64,000 bases of DNA from Streptomyces venezuelae (GTDB lineage Bacteria > Actinomycetota > Actinomycetes > Streptomycetales > Streptomycetaceae), in contig NZ_CP029191.1 in assembly GCF_008642335.1 (NCBI RefSeq), forward strand, positions 248,001 to 312,000, read 5' to 3'. The notes below the pieces were generated by a model, which was not told where the DNA came from, searched no databases, and saw only the letters and a list, made by a program, of their open reading frames with translations. Every line of letters starts with the position of its first letter. The first letter of the stretch is position 1. This document shows positions 1-7,473 of the stretch, in pieces. The position numbers and the translations under genes were made by a program.

Positions 1-61
1 GCAGCCACGCGTACTCCTCGCCCTTCGTGTCCAGCGTGCCGACGAGGACCACGGTCGCCAT
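1..61 (-). CDS. Tm-1-like ATP-binding / UPF0261 family protein (5' end only)
   Basis: Only the first 20 codons lie in the window; the gene runs off the left edge. The encoded start, MATVVLVGTLDTKGEEYAW, matches the N-terminal strand and loop (VGTxDTKGxE) of the Tm-1-like/UPF0261 family, known from plant Tm-1 and bacterial homologues. The ATG is preceded by an AAGGAG ribosome binding site about 10 bases upstream. It is divergent from the MocR regulator at 172, with a 110-base shared promoter region, so that regulator is a candidate controller. The rest of the protein cannot be judged here. Confidence 0.75.
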   Translation of the reverse strand, partial: MATVVLVGTLDTKGEEYAWL

Positions 62-171
62 GTACTCCACACTCCTTCAGGTGCTCGGTGCTGTGATCCT
101 GCGACCGGTCCCCGTCCCGGGCAACGGCCAGTGGGACCCGATTGGCCTGCGCGGCACGCGAGTAGGCGAAG

Positions 172-1635
172 ATGAAGGGCATGGCGAAGATCCCGACGGC
201 CCGTTTGTCGCGGCTGCTCACCGGCTGGTCATCGGAGGGCGCGGCTCCACTTCCGCGCAGGCTCGCGGACGCTCTGCGGGAGCTGGCGGAGCGGGCGGAC
301 GTGGCTCCCGGCTCGACTCTGCCCTCACAACGCGAACTCGCGGGCGTGCTGGGGGTGAGCCGCTCCACCGTGACCGCCGCGTACAGCCTCCTGGAGGCCG
401 AGGGCTGGCTGGAGAGCCGGCGCGGCAGCGGTTCGCGGCTGCGCGGCTCGGGGGCCCTGGAGCAGCCCGCGGACGAGGACCGGCAGGGGGGCGAGGGCCG
501 GCTCGCCAGTTTCGACGCGCGGACGAGCGGCGCCGATCTGTCGAGCGGTGCGCTGGACGGGCTCGGCGCGGTGGCCGACACGGTCGGCGCGCTGACGGGC
601 GCGGAGCTCGCCCCGCTGCTGCGCGCGGACGGCTATCTGACGCACGGGCTACCGGAGTTGCGCGAGGGCATAGCGGCGTACTACCGCGGGGCCGGGCTGC
701 CCACCGAGCCGGAGCAGATCCTGGTCACGGCGGGGTCGCAGCAGGCCGTGTGGCTGGTCGCGCAGGCGCTGGTCGACCCGGGTGACACGGTCGTGGTGGA
801 GAACCCGACCTACCGTGGCGCCCTGGAGGCGCTGCGGTCGCGCGGCGCGCGGCTCGTCCCGGTCGGCGGGGACGGGCCGGGCGGGGGCGGCGCGGGATCG
901 GACGCGGCGGCCCTGCGGCGGCTCGGCGCGAAGGTGCGGCCGCGGCTCGTCTACCTCCAGCCGTCCGTGCACAACCCGACCGGCCGCAGTCTGGACGGCG
1001 CGGCGCTGCGGGAGTGGGCGTCGGCGCTGGGCGAGCGCGAACTGTTCACCGTCGAGGACACGGCGTGCGCGGAGCTCGGCCTCGCGGACGACGGTGCGCC
1101 GGTGCCGCTTTCGGGCCGCCTCCCCGCGACGTCCACGATCACGGTGGGAACGCTGTCGAAGCTGTTCTGGGGCGGGCTCCGGGTGGGCTGGGTGCGGTCG
1201 TCGCCGCACATCGTGGCGCGCCTCGCGAAGATCAAGACATCGGTGGACCTGTCGTGTTCGGTCGTGGACCAGCTGGTGGCGTCGCGGCTCCTTGCCGGGC
1301 TGCCGCAGGCACGGACCGCTCGCCGCGCGGTGCTGCGCGGGCAACTGAAGGGCGCGGAGAAGCTGTTGCGCTCGCGCGCCCCGCACTGGGAGTGGGACCG
1401 GCCGGCCGGTGGACCCGCCTTGTGGGTACGGGTGCCGGGCACCGACACGGAGGCGCTCGCGCAGCTGGCTCGGCGCCGGGGCGTGGCCGTCGTGCCGGGC
1501 TCGGCGTTCTCCGCGGTGGACGGGTTCCGCGACCGGCTGCGGCTGCCGTACGCACACGGCGTCGACCTGCTGGAACGGGCCCTGCCGACGCTGCTCGACT
1601 GCGCGGCGCGGAGCCGGGTGCCCACCGGGAGCTGA
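172..1635 (+). CDS. MocR/PdxR-type regulator (GntR HTH fused to class I aminotransferase domain)
   Basis: This 487-residue protein carries a winged HTH of the GntR family at about residues 25-90 (TLPSQRELAGVLGVSRSTV) and a fold-type I aminotransferase-like domain at about 150-475. PLP-binding features are visible: HNPTG at 267-271, an Asp in VEDTA at 294-298, and the Schiff-base lysine K330 in TLSKLFWGG. Family knowledge: MocR proteins are PLP-sensing transcription factors that usually control a neighbouring gene rather than catalyse transamination. It is divergent from the Tm-1-like gene at the left edge, its most likely target. A second in-frame ATG at 181 is an alternative start. The effector cannot be inferred. 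Confidence 0.9.
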   Translation: MKGMAKIPTARLSRLLTGWSSEGAAPLPRRLADALRELAERADVAPGSTLPSQRELAGVLGVSRSTVTAAYSLLEAEGWLESRRGSGSRLRGSGALEQPADEDRQGGEGRLASFDARTSGADLSSGALDGLGAVADTVGALTGAELAPLLRADGYLTHGLPELREGIAAYYRGAGLPTEPEQILVTAGSQQAVWLVAQALVDPGDTVVVENPTYRGALEALRSRGARLVPVGGDGPGGGGAGSDAAALRRLGAKVRPRLVYLQPSVHNPTGRSLDGAALREWASALGERELFTVEDTACAELGLADDGAPVPLSGRLPATSTITVGTLSKLFWGGLRVGWVRSSPHIVARLAKIKTSVDLSCSVVDQLVASRLLAGLPQARTARRAVLRGQLKGAEKLLRSRAPHWEWDRPAGGPALWVRVPGTDTEALAQLARRRGVAVVPGSAFSAVDGFRDRLRLPYAHGVDLLERALPTLLDCAARSRVPTGS

Positions 1636-1696
1636 TCCCCCGTCACCGGGGCGGCGGGCCGAGCCCGTTGTCAGACCCTGCTGTCAGCATGACGGC

Positions 1697-3499
1697 ATGG
1701 GATTTTTCGACGACTTGGTGTACCCGGCGGGGGAACGGCTCGAGGACCCGCCCGGGGGACCTGCGGGGCGGCGCGGCGAGTCGGTCCGGCTGGGCCCTCC
1801 GGACGACGATGTGGCCCGGCAGCGGCCGCCGCTCGACTGGTTCGCTCCGGCCGTGGTGCCGCAGCCCGCGGTGGCGGGGAGCGGACCGGCGGCGAAGGTG
1901 CTGCTGTCCGGCTGGTCCGTGTGGCCCGGCTCGGTCACGCTGCACCTCGCCGTGCACCGGACGGTCATCCGCCAGGGAGACGGTGAGGCCCGGCAGCAGT
2001 CGGGGCTGCGAGTCGGTCTCCTGCTGGGCGACGGCCGGCGCGTGACGTCGCTCGATACGGACGGGTCGGAGTTCACGAGGGTGCTCGGTCCGGCGGCACA
2101 CGTGGCTGCCGCCCGGTCGGGGAGGTCGACGGGGCTGATTCCGCTGGACTCGGGCGGGATGGGCGACTCCCTCTTCAGGACCGAGGTCGACCTGTACCTG
2201 CCGGAGCTGCCCCCGGCCGGGGAGACGCGGCTGGTGGTGGAGTGGCCGGACGAGGAGATCCCGGAGACCGGTACGCCGGTGGACGCCGACGTCCTGCGTG
2301 CCGCGTCCGCCCGCGCCGTCGAGGTGTGGCCCGGCCTGCCGGCGCCCCGCGCCACCTCGGGGGACCGATTCCTCGTCTTCAGCCGGTGGGGAGGCCCGCC
2401 CGGCTTCCTCGCCCGCCCGATGTCCGCGCACGAACTCGGCGTCCTGCGCGAGCGCGAGAAGGCACGGCGGCGGTACGTGCCGCGGGGCGACTGGGAAGGC
2501 ATGGGGTACGAGGACTGGCGCGACGCGGCGCTGATCCGGGCCCGGCTCGACGGGGGCGCGTCCGCCGACGCCGACGTGTGGTCCGGCTCCACCCCGCTGC
2601 ACATGGCCGCCCGGCACGGCGGCGCGGAGTCCATGCGCCTGCTCCTCCCCCACGTCACACACGTCGACGCGCCCGACGACGAGGGGCACACCGCGCTGTG
2701 GCACGCCGTCTGCGAGGGCGACGAGGCCTGTGTCCGTGCGCTGATCGGCGCCGGCGCGGACGTCTGGACACCGCAGACAGGACCCTGGTCGCCGGGGCGG
2801 CTGCTGCTGACGACACCGCTCGCTCCGGTCGTCGCGGAACTGCCGGGCGCGGCGGCGCTGCCGGACGAGGAGCTCGCGGCCTTCCGCGCCGCGGACGCGC
2901 TCGTCGCGGCCTTCACCGACGAGGGCCGGTGGACGGAGGGGCTCGGCGTCGCCTTCGTGCGTGGTCTCGATGGTGCCGAGGTCGTCCGCCGCCTGGGCGC
3001 CGACCCGGCGCGCTGCCCCGAAGTCCTCCCGGAGCACGCCCCGTTCGACGACCTGGACGAGGACGACGAGATCGACGCCGACGGTGACGACACGTTCCTC
3101 CGCTTCGTCTCGGTGAGCGAGGTTCCGGGCGACCCCGGCGGCTGCGTGATCACCCAGGACGGATACATGCCGAGCGACGAGACCCTGCTGGGCGCGGTAT
3201 CGGCCGGTACCACCGCCTACGGTCTGTACTTCAACCCGAAGGGCGGCACCCACGGGACACTGGCGCGGGACGGGGTGTGCGTGCGGCACGAGGAGGTCGG
3301 CCTCTCCCCCGACGCGACGGACCCGACCGCGTACTGGCACTTCCGTTTCTGGCGGACCGGCCCGGACGTGCCGTACGACGCGCGCGATCTCGCCTACGCC
3401 TGCGCGGCGGCCGGGCTCCGTGTCGTCGACGGCCGCCCGGCCCTCGACGGCACCGCGCCGCGGCGCCGGGTGGAACTGCCCGCCGACGTCGTGCGCTGA
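1697..3499 (+). CDS. Ankyrin-repeat protein with DUF6461-like C-terminal region
   Basis: The chosen ATG gives a 600-residue, acidic, soluble-looking protein with no signal peptide or membrane segment. Residues 1-290 match nothing I recognise. About two ankyrin repeats follow at roughly 295-365 (TPLHMAARHGGAESMRLLL and GHTALWHAV...VRALIGAGADV). The C-terminal third contains FVRGLDGAEVVRRLGADP and then TQDGYMPSDETLLGAVSAGTTAYGLYFNPKG, which resembles the DUF6461 family of actinomycete proteins. Ankyrin repeats suggest protein-protein contact; no function can be assigned. The open frame extends upstream of the ATG but overlaps the MocR gene, so the internal ATG at 1697 is the best start. Confidence 0.8.
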   Translation: MGFFDDLVYPAGERLEDPPGGPAGRRGESVRLGPPDDDVARQRPPLDWFAPAVVPQPAVAGSGPAAKVLLSGWSVWPGSVTLHLAVHRTVIRQGDGEARQQSGLRVGLLLGDGRRVTSLDTDGSEFTRVLGPAAHVAAARSGRSTGLIPLDSGGMGDSLFRTEVDLYLPELPPAGETRLVVEWPDEEIPETGTPVDADVLRAASARAVEVWPGLPAPRATSGDRFLVFSRWGGPPGFLARPMSAHELGVLREREKARRRYVPRGDWEGMGYEDWRDAALIRARLDGGASADADVWSGSTPLHMAARHGGAESMRLLLPHVTHVDAPDDEGHTALWHAVCEGDEACVRALIGAGADVWTPQTGPWSPGRLLLTTPLAPVVAELPGAAALPDEELAAFRAADALVAAFTDEGRWTEGLGVAFVRGLDGAEVVRRLGADPARCPEVLPEHAPFDDLDEDDEIDADGDDTFLRFVSVSEVPGDPGGCVITQDGYMPSDETLLGAVSAGTTAYGLYFNPKGGTHGTLARDGVCVRHEEVGLSPDATDPTAYWHFRFWRTGPDVPYDARDLAYACAAAGLRVVDGRPALDGTAPRRRVELPADVVR

Positions 3500-3548
3500 G
3501 CGCGGGAGTCCCTAGGGTGATGATCACGGAACAGGAAGGGGGCCGGGC

Positions 3549-4433
3549 GTGCTGGAGCGGCTCAACGAGGCCATGGAGTACATCGAGCGCCGGCTCGGCG
3601 GGACCGTCGACGTGGCCGAGGCGGCCCGGATCGCGGCCACGTCCGAGTACCACCTGCGCCGGATGTTCTCCGCGCTGGCGGGCATGCCGCTCTCGGAGTA
3701 CGTCCGGCGCCGGCGGCTCACGCTCGCGGGCGCGGAGGTGCTGGCGGGCCGTGACACGCTCCTGGAGATCGCGGTCCGCCACGGCTACGGCTCGGCCGAG
3801 GCGTTCGCGCGGGCGTTCCGCTCCATGCACGGCGTCGGGCCGGGTGAGGCCCGGCGTACCGGCGCCGCGATCGGCTCCCAGTCCCGGATGACCTTCCGCC
3901 TCACGGTCGAGGGGAGCAGCGACCTGCGGTACCGCGTGGTGGACAAGCCGGACTTCACCGTCGTCGGGCCCAGGGCCCGCGTGCCGCTGGTGCACTCGGG
4001 GCCGAACCGGGCCATCGTCGACTTCGTCCGCGGGATCGCGCCGGAGCACCTGGAGCGCCTGGAGAAGCTGTCGGACCAGGAGCCGCGCGGTGTCCTCGCC
4101 GTCTGCGACGGCCTGGACCCGAGCCGCGCCGAGGGCACCGAACTCGACTACTACCAGGGCGTGATCACGACGGCGGCCGCCCCGGCGGGCGCGTCCGTCC
4201 TGCCCGTGCCCGCCGGGACCTGGGCGGTGTTCGCGACGTCGGGGCCCGCGCCGGAGGCCATCCAGCACCTGTGGCGGGACGTTTTCACGGAGTGGTTCCC
4301 GTCGAACCCGTACCGCAGCCGCCCCGGCCCGGAGATCCTGCGCACGCACATGTCGCCGGACCACACGGAGGCGGACGCCGAGCTGTGGCTTCCGGTCGAG
4401 CGGGAGCAGGAACGGCCCGCGCAGGACTCCTGA
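3549..4433 (+). CDS. AraC-family regulator with GyrI-like effector-binding domain
   Basis: The GTG start lies 8 bases after a GGAAGGGGG ribosome binding site. The 294-residue product has an N-terminal AraC DNA-binding domain (about 1-105, two HTH motifs including VDVAEAARIAATSEYHLRRMF and LLEIAVRHGYGSAEAFARAF) and a C-terminal GyrI-like/BacR effector domain (about 115-290) with the typical GTWAVFATSG and FPSNPYRSRPGPEI segments. Proteins with this order, such as Rob- and BmrR-type effectors, usually sense small hydrophobic or cationic compounds and control efflux or detoxification. No obvious target adjoins it; it lies 49 bases after the ankyrin gene on the same strand and could be co-transcribed. 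Confidence 0.9.
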   Translation: MLERLNEAMEYIERRLGGTVDVAEAARIAATSEYHLRRMFSALAGMPLSEYVRRRRLTLAGAEVLAGRDTLLEIAVRHGYGSAEAFARAFRSMHGVGPGEARRTGAAIGSQSRMTFRLTVEGSSDLRYRVVDKPDFTVVGPRARVPLVHSGPNRAIVDFVRGIAPEHLERLEKLSDQEPRGVLAVCDGLDPSRAEGTELDYYQGVITTAAAPAGASVLPVPAGTWAVFATSGPAPEAIQHLWRDVFTEWFPSNPYRSRPGPEILRTHMSPDHTEADAELWLPVEREQERPAQDS

Positions 4434-4463
4434 GCGGGACGCGGGGAGCACACAAAGCGACGT

Positions 4464-4480
4464 GATTACGGTGCGTAATC
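4464..4480. promoter_or_regulatory. 17-bp perfect palindrome, candidate operator
   Basis: GATTACG-GTG-CGTAATC forms 7-bp arms around a 3-base centre in the 235-base gap between the AraC-type gene and the STAS gene. It is followed at once by a weaker inverted repeat, GATGA-N9-TCATC. No T-run follows, so a terminator is unlikely; a protein-binding site is the simpler reading. A GGGTAC hexamer at 4535-4540 with GTCA 17 bases upstream loosely fits a stress sigma-factor (SigB-type) promoter. Confidence 0.35.
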
Positions 4481-4668
4481 GATGAGTTGACGGTTCATCA
4501 GCTCCGCTTCCCGGTCAATCACATCACCCTATGAGGGTACGAACGGCTCTGAGCGGGAACGATTGACACATGACCTCGGTGCCGCCCAGGACCCCGGTGG
4601 CGTCCGGCGCCGGTCTTCGTACGCCACGCCACCGCCATTTTGATTACTCTCCGTGAAGGGAGAAGACA

Positions 4669-5058
4669 CTGCTGGACTGGGAAACGGGCACCGCCGACTT
4701 CACCTTCGGCCTGCATCACCGCGTGGTGAACGGCACCGATGTCCTTGCGTTTTGGGGCGAACTGGACGCCTGGGCCGACCAGGAGCTCGCCCCCCGTGTC
4801 ATGGCACTCATGGACCGGGCCGGCCCTCGGGTCGTCGCGGACCTGCGGGAAGTGACATTCATGGATGCCGGCGGCCTCCGCCTGCTCGTGCGGATCCGGA
4901 AGCGGGTCGCCCCCGACCGGGGCACCTTGTGGCTCGTGCCGGGCAGCGCGCGCAACCGGCGACTGCTGCGCATCACCTCACTCGACAAGGCGTTCACGAT
5001 TCCGGCCGGCGCGCCGGTGCCGTGCACGCGAGCCGGCTCCCGGATCGGGTTCCGCTGA
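4669..5058 (+). CDS. STAS-domain anti-sigma-factor antagonist, probable CTG start
   Basis: The product is a single STAS domain (about 129 residues) of the SpoIIAA/BldG type: VLAFWGELDAWADQEL forms strand 2, and TFMDAGGLRLLV is the conserved loop where the phosphorylatable Ser normally follows Asp. Here the motif reads MDAGG, so Ala replaces the usual Ser and phospho-switching by an RsbW-like kinase may be lost. The first ATG/GTG in frame (4723) would delete the first beta strand; a CTG at 4669 sits about 6 bases after an AGGGAGA ribosome binding site and restores a normal STAS N-terminus, so I place the start there. The GTG at 4723 is the conservative alternative. Role inferred: partner-switching control of a sigma factor. 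Confidence 0.7.
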   Translation: MLDWETGTADFTFGLHHRVVNGTDVLAFWGELDAWADQELAPRVMALMDRAGPRVVADLREVTFMDAGGLRLLVRIRKRVAPDRGTLWLVPGSARNRRLLRITSLDKAFTIPAGAPVPCTRAGSRIGFR

Positions 5059-5176
5059 CGCGGCCCCGGATCCGGGTCACAGGTCCGGGCCGCGCGTCCG
5101 GGCAGCCCGGCCGAGCCCCACGTCCGGGGCTCACAGAGGTCGGCATGAGGCAGGGCGCCGGGGGCATCCGGTAGCC

Positions 5177-6055
5177 ATGCATCTCCCATCCATGCGCCTC
5201 CCTTCCGTGCGTCTCACGTCGGCCACCGTGCGCGGCAAGGGCAAAGCAAGGCGCGCAGCCAAGGGACGAGGCGTGGCCGCGGTGGCACGCGCCGGTTTCG
5301 TCGGACGTGGCGTCCTGTACCTTCTCGTCGGCGCGCTGGCCCTGCGCATCGCCTTCTCCGACGGCGGTGACGGCCGCCAGGCGGACCGGGGCGGCGCCCT
5401 CGCCGAGATCGCGGAGCGTCCCCTCGGGCACGTCATGCTGTGGCTGCTCGGCGGCGCCCTGGCGGGCATGGCGCTGTGGCGGCTCTCCGAGGTCTTCTTC
5501 GGGCAGGCCGGGCCGGACGGGAACACCGCGGGCAAGCGGGCCATCGCGGGCGCTCGCTGCCTCTTCTACAGCTTCGTGACGTACTCCGTCATCGCCTACG
5601 CCGCGGGCGACCAGGGCAGCGGCAGCGGATCGAGCGACAAGCAGACCCAGGACGCGACGGCGAAGGTGCTCGACTGGCCCGCCGGACAGTGGATCGTCGC
5701 CGCAGCGGGCGCCGGCGTGCTCGTGGCGGGCGTCTGGATCGCGGGCCGCGCCCTGCTCCGCAAGTTCCGCGACAAGCTGCGCGTCTCCGAGATGTCGCGG
5801 CGGATGCGCCAGGCGACCGATGTCCTCGGCGTCACCGGCGGGACCGCACGCGGCGTGGTGTTCGGCGTCGCCGGCGGCTTCGCCATCACCGCGGCGCTCC
5901 GGCACAAGCCGGGCCAGGCCAAGGGCATGGACAACACGCTGCGCTCCTTCGCCGACACCGGCGTGGGGCCCTGGCTGCTCGCACTGATCGCCGTCGGCCT
6001 CGTGGCCTTCGGACTCTTCTCGTTCGCCAGCGCACGCTGGCGCAAGTTCCGCTAG
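5177..6055 (+). CDS. DUF1206 integral membrane protein
   Basis: A 292-residue membrane protein with about six transmembrane helices arranged as three repeats, each opening with a motif like GFVGRGVLYLLVG, AGARCLFYSFVTYS or TGGTARGVVFGVAG. This is the three-fold architecture of DUF1206, widespread in actinomycetes and of unknown function. The N-terminus (about 40 residues) is basic and Ser/Arg rich. The ATG at 5177 is used; 5192 is another in-frame ATG. A strong inverted repeat at 6099-6146 follows the gene and probably ends the transcript. Confidence 0.85.
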   Translation: MHLPSMRLPSVRLTSATVRGKGKARRAAKGRGVAAVARAGFVGRGVLYLLVGALALRIAFSDGGDGRQADRGGALAEIAERPLGHVMLWLLGGALAGMALWRLSEVFFGQAGPDGNTAGKRAIAGARCLFYSFVTYSVIAYAAGDQGSGSGSSDKQTQDATAKVLDWPAGQWIVAAAGAGVLVAGVWIAGRALLRKFRDKLRVSEMSRRMRQATDVLGVTGGTARGVVFGVAGGFAITAALRHKPGQAKGMDNTLRSFADTGVGPWLLALIAVGLVAFGLFSFASARWRKFR

Positions 6056-6098
6056 GGCGCACCGGCGCCAGTTCTGGTGTACCCACCCCGGTCTGCCC

Positions 6099-6146
6099 GG
6101 CAGGGCGGCATTCCTCGCCATGTGCGGCATGGAATGCCGCCCTGCC
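6099..6146. terminator. Hairpin terminator after the DUF1206 gene
   Basis: GGCAGGGCGGCATTCC at 6099-6114 pairs perfectly with 6131-6146 (16 bp) around a 16-base loop. It lies between the DUF1206 and TetR genes. No uridine tract follows, which is common for Streptomyces hairpin terminators. Confidence 0.65.
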
Positions 6147-6180
6147 TCTGAGTGACAAAAGGGGCATGCGGGCGCCCGAC

Positions 6181-6816
6181 ATGTACGATGACTCGGTGAC
6201 TTCCCATCCCCGAATGAGCCTCGCCGAGCGCAAGCGCCGCCTCGTCTCGGACGAACTGACCGAGTCCGCGCTGCAATTGCTGGCGCTGAAGGGGTACGAC
6301 GCGGTCACCATCGATGAGATCGTGGCCACCGCCGGAGTCTCCCGGCGCACGTTCTTCCGGTACTTCGCGTCCAAGGAGGACGTGGTCGTCCAGTTCCTGG
6401 CCGACATGGGCACCGGAATGCGCGCCGAGCTGGCGGACCGTCCCGCCGGCGAATCCCACGCGGAAGCGCTGCGGAACGCCGTGAAGGTCCCCCTCGCCAT
6501 CTGTTCCGACCGCTCCGACCACTCCGAGCGCGCGCTGAGCGTCGTCCAGCTGATCCTGCGGACGCCCGCCCTGCTGGCCCGCTTCCTGGAGCGGCAGGCT
6601 CAGTGGCGCGACGACCTGACGGAGGAGATGGGCCGCCGGACGGGGCTCGACCCCGAGGCCGAGCTGTACCCGCGGCTGGCCGCCGGGATGGCCCTCACCG
6701 CGTTCGACGCCGTGCTGCGGCGGTGGAGCGGCAGCGACGGCGCCGAGGACCCGGCAGGACTCCTCGACCGGGCCTTCGACGTGATCGGCCCGGCCCTGGA
6801 CACCGTGCCGTCGTAA
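6181..6816 (+). CDS. TetR/AcrR-family transcriptional regulator
   Basis: The N-terminal HTH is clear: ALQLLALKGYDAVTIDEIVATAGVSRRTFFRYF, a canonical TetR DNA-binding domain. The helical C-terminal ligand domain (about residues 80-205) resembles the MftR/TetR_C class, with DLTEEMGRRTGLDP and AAGMALTAFDAVLRRW. Starts at 6166, 6181, 6196 (GTG) and 6214 are all possible; the GTG at 6196 lies 7 bases after a TACGAT hexamer and could be translated from a leaderless mRNA. I give 6181 (211 residues). Target unknown; the gene faces the convergent TerB-like gene. Confidence 0.85.
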   Translation: MYDDSVTSHPRMSLAERKRRLVSDELTESALQLLALKGYDAVTIDEIVATAGVSRRTFFRYFASKEDVVVQFLADMGTGMRAELADRPAGESHAEALRNAVKVPLAICSDRSDHSERALSVVQLILRTPALLARFLERQAQWRDDLTEEMGRRTGLDPEAELYPRLAAGMALTAFDAVLRRWSGSDGAEDPAGLLDRAFDVIGPALDTVPS

Positions 6817-6880
6817 CCGTGCCGGCGTAAGAGCCTGTCCTCGACCCCGCCCGCCGCGGTCCCCTACCGGTCCTGACCGG

Positions 6881-7429
6881 TCAGAGTCCGAACTCCTGCG
6901 GGGACACGTTCAGCGCCACGCACGCCTCGCGAAGGACCTGCTCCTCCGCCGGTGCGATGTACCCGTCCGCGCCGGCGACGACGAAGCCGGTCTGCACGAC
7001 CGCCTTGGCCTCCATCGGCTTCTTCGCCGCCTTGGCGATCTCCTGCATCGCCTCGGTCTTGCCCTGCTGGAAGTTGAGCGACAGCTGGTCCACGTGCTTG
7101 TTGAACCGCTGCCGCAGCTGGTCCGGCGGGAAGTTCTGCAGCACGTCGTTCTGCACGATCAGCGACTCCACGTGCTGGCGCTCGGCCGGGTCGACCGAGC
7201 CGTCGGCCGCCGCGACAAGGGCGCACATGGCCATGCTCGCGTCGCGGTAGGCACCGCTCTTGAGCTCCGTCTTGAGGGAGGCCAGCTGGGACTTGAGCAC
7301 GCCCACGAGCTGAGCCTTCGATCCCCCGCCGGAGCCCGAACCCGGTCGTCCGTGGCCGCCGGAGCCGCGCGCCCCCTGCGACTGCTGCAGACCCTTGGCC
7401 TGGTCCTTGATCCGGTCCCACATCGCCAT
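6881..7429 (-). CDS. TerB-like (tellurite resistance family) protein
   Basis: This 182-residue cytosolic protein starts MAMWDRIKDQAKGLQQSQ, continues through a Gly/Ser-rich linker (about 20-45), and ends in an all-helical TerB domain with paired acidic metal-binding loops: AAADGSVDPAERQHVE and AGADGYIAPAEEQVLREA. TerB domains bind divalent metal and form part of stress-response complexes in bacteria with ter operons. Here it is not beside terD or terC genes. It lies 44 bases after dctA on the same strand, but the strong start context and different role leave co-transcription open. Confidence 0.85.
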   Translation of the reverse strand: MAMWDRIKDQAKGLQQSQGARGSGGHGRPGSGSGGGSKAQLVGVLKSQLASLKTELKSGAYRDASMAMCALVAAADGSVDPAERQHVESLIVQNDVLQNFPPDQLRQRFNKHVDQLSLNFQQGKTEAMQEIAKAAKKPMEAKAVVQTGFVVAGADGYIAPAEEQVLREACVALNVSPQEFGL

Positions 7430-7473
7430 CCGTGCCACCTCGACTGCTTCGCTCGTCCACGCGCTTGTGCGCG

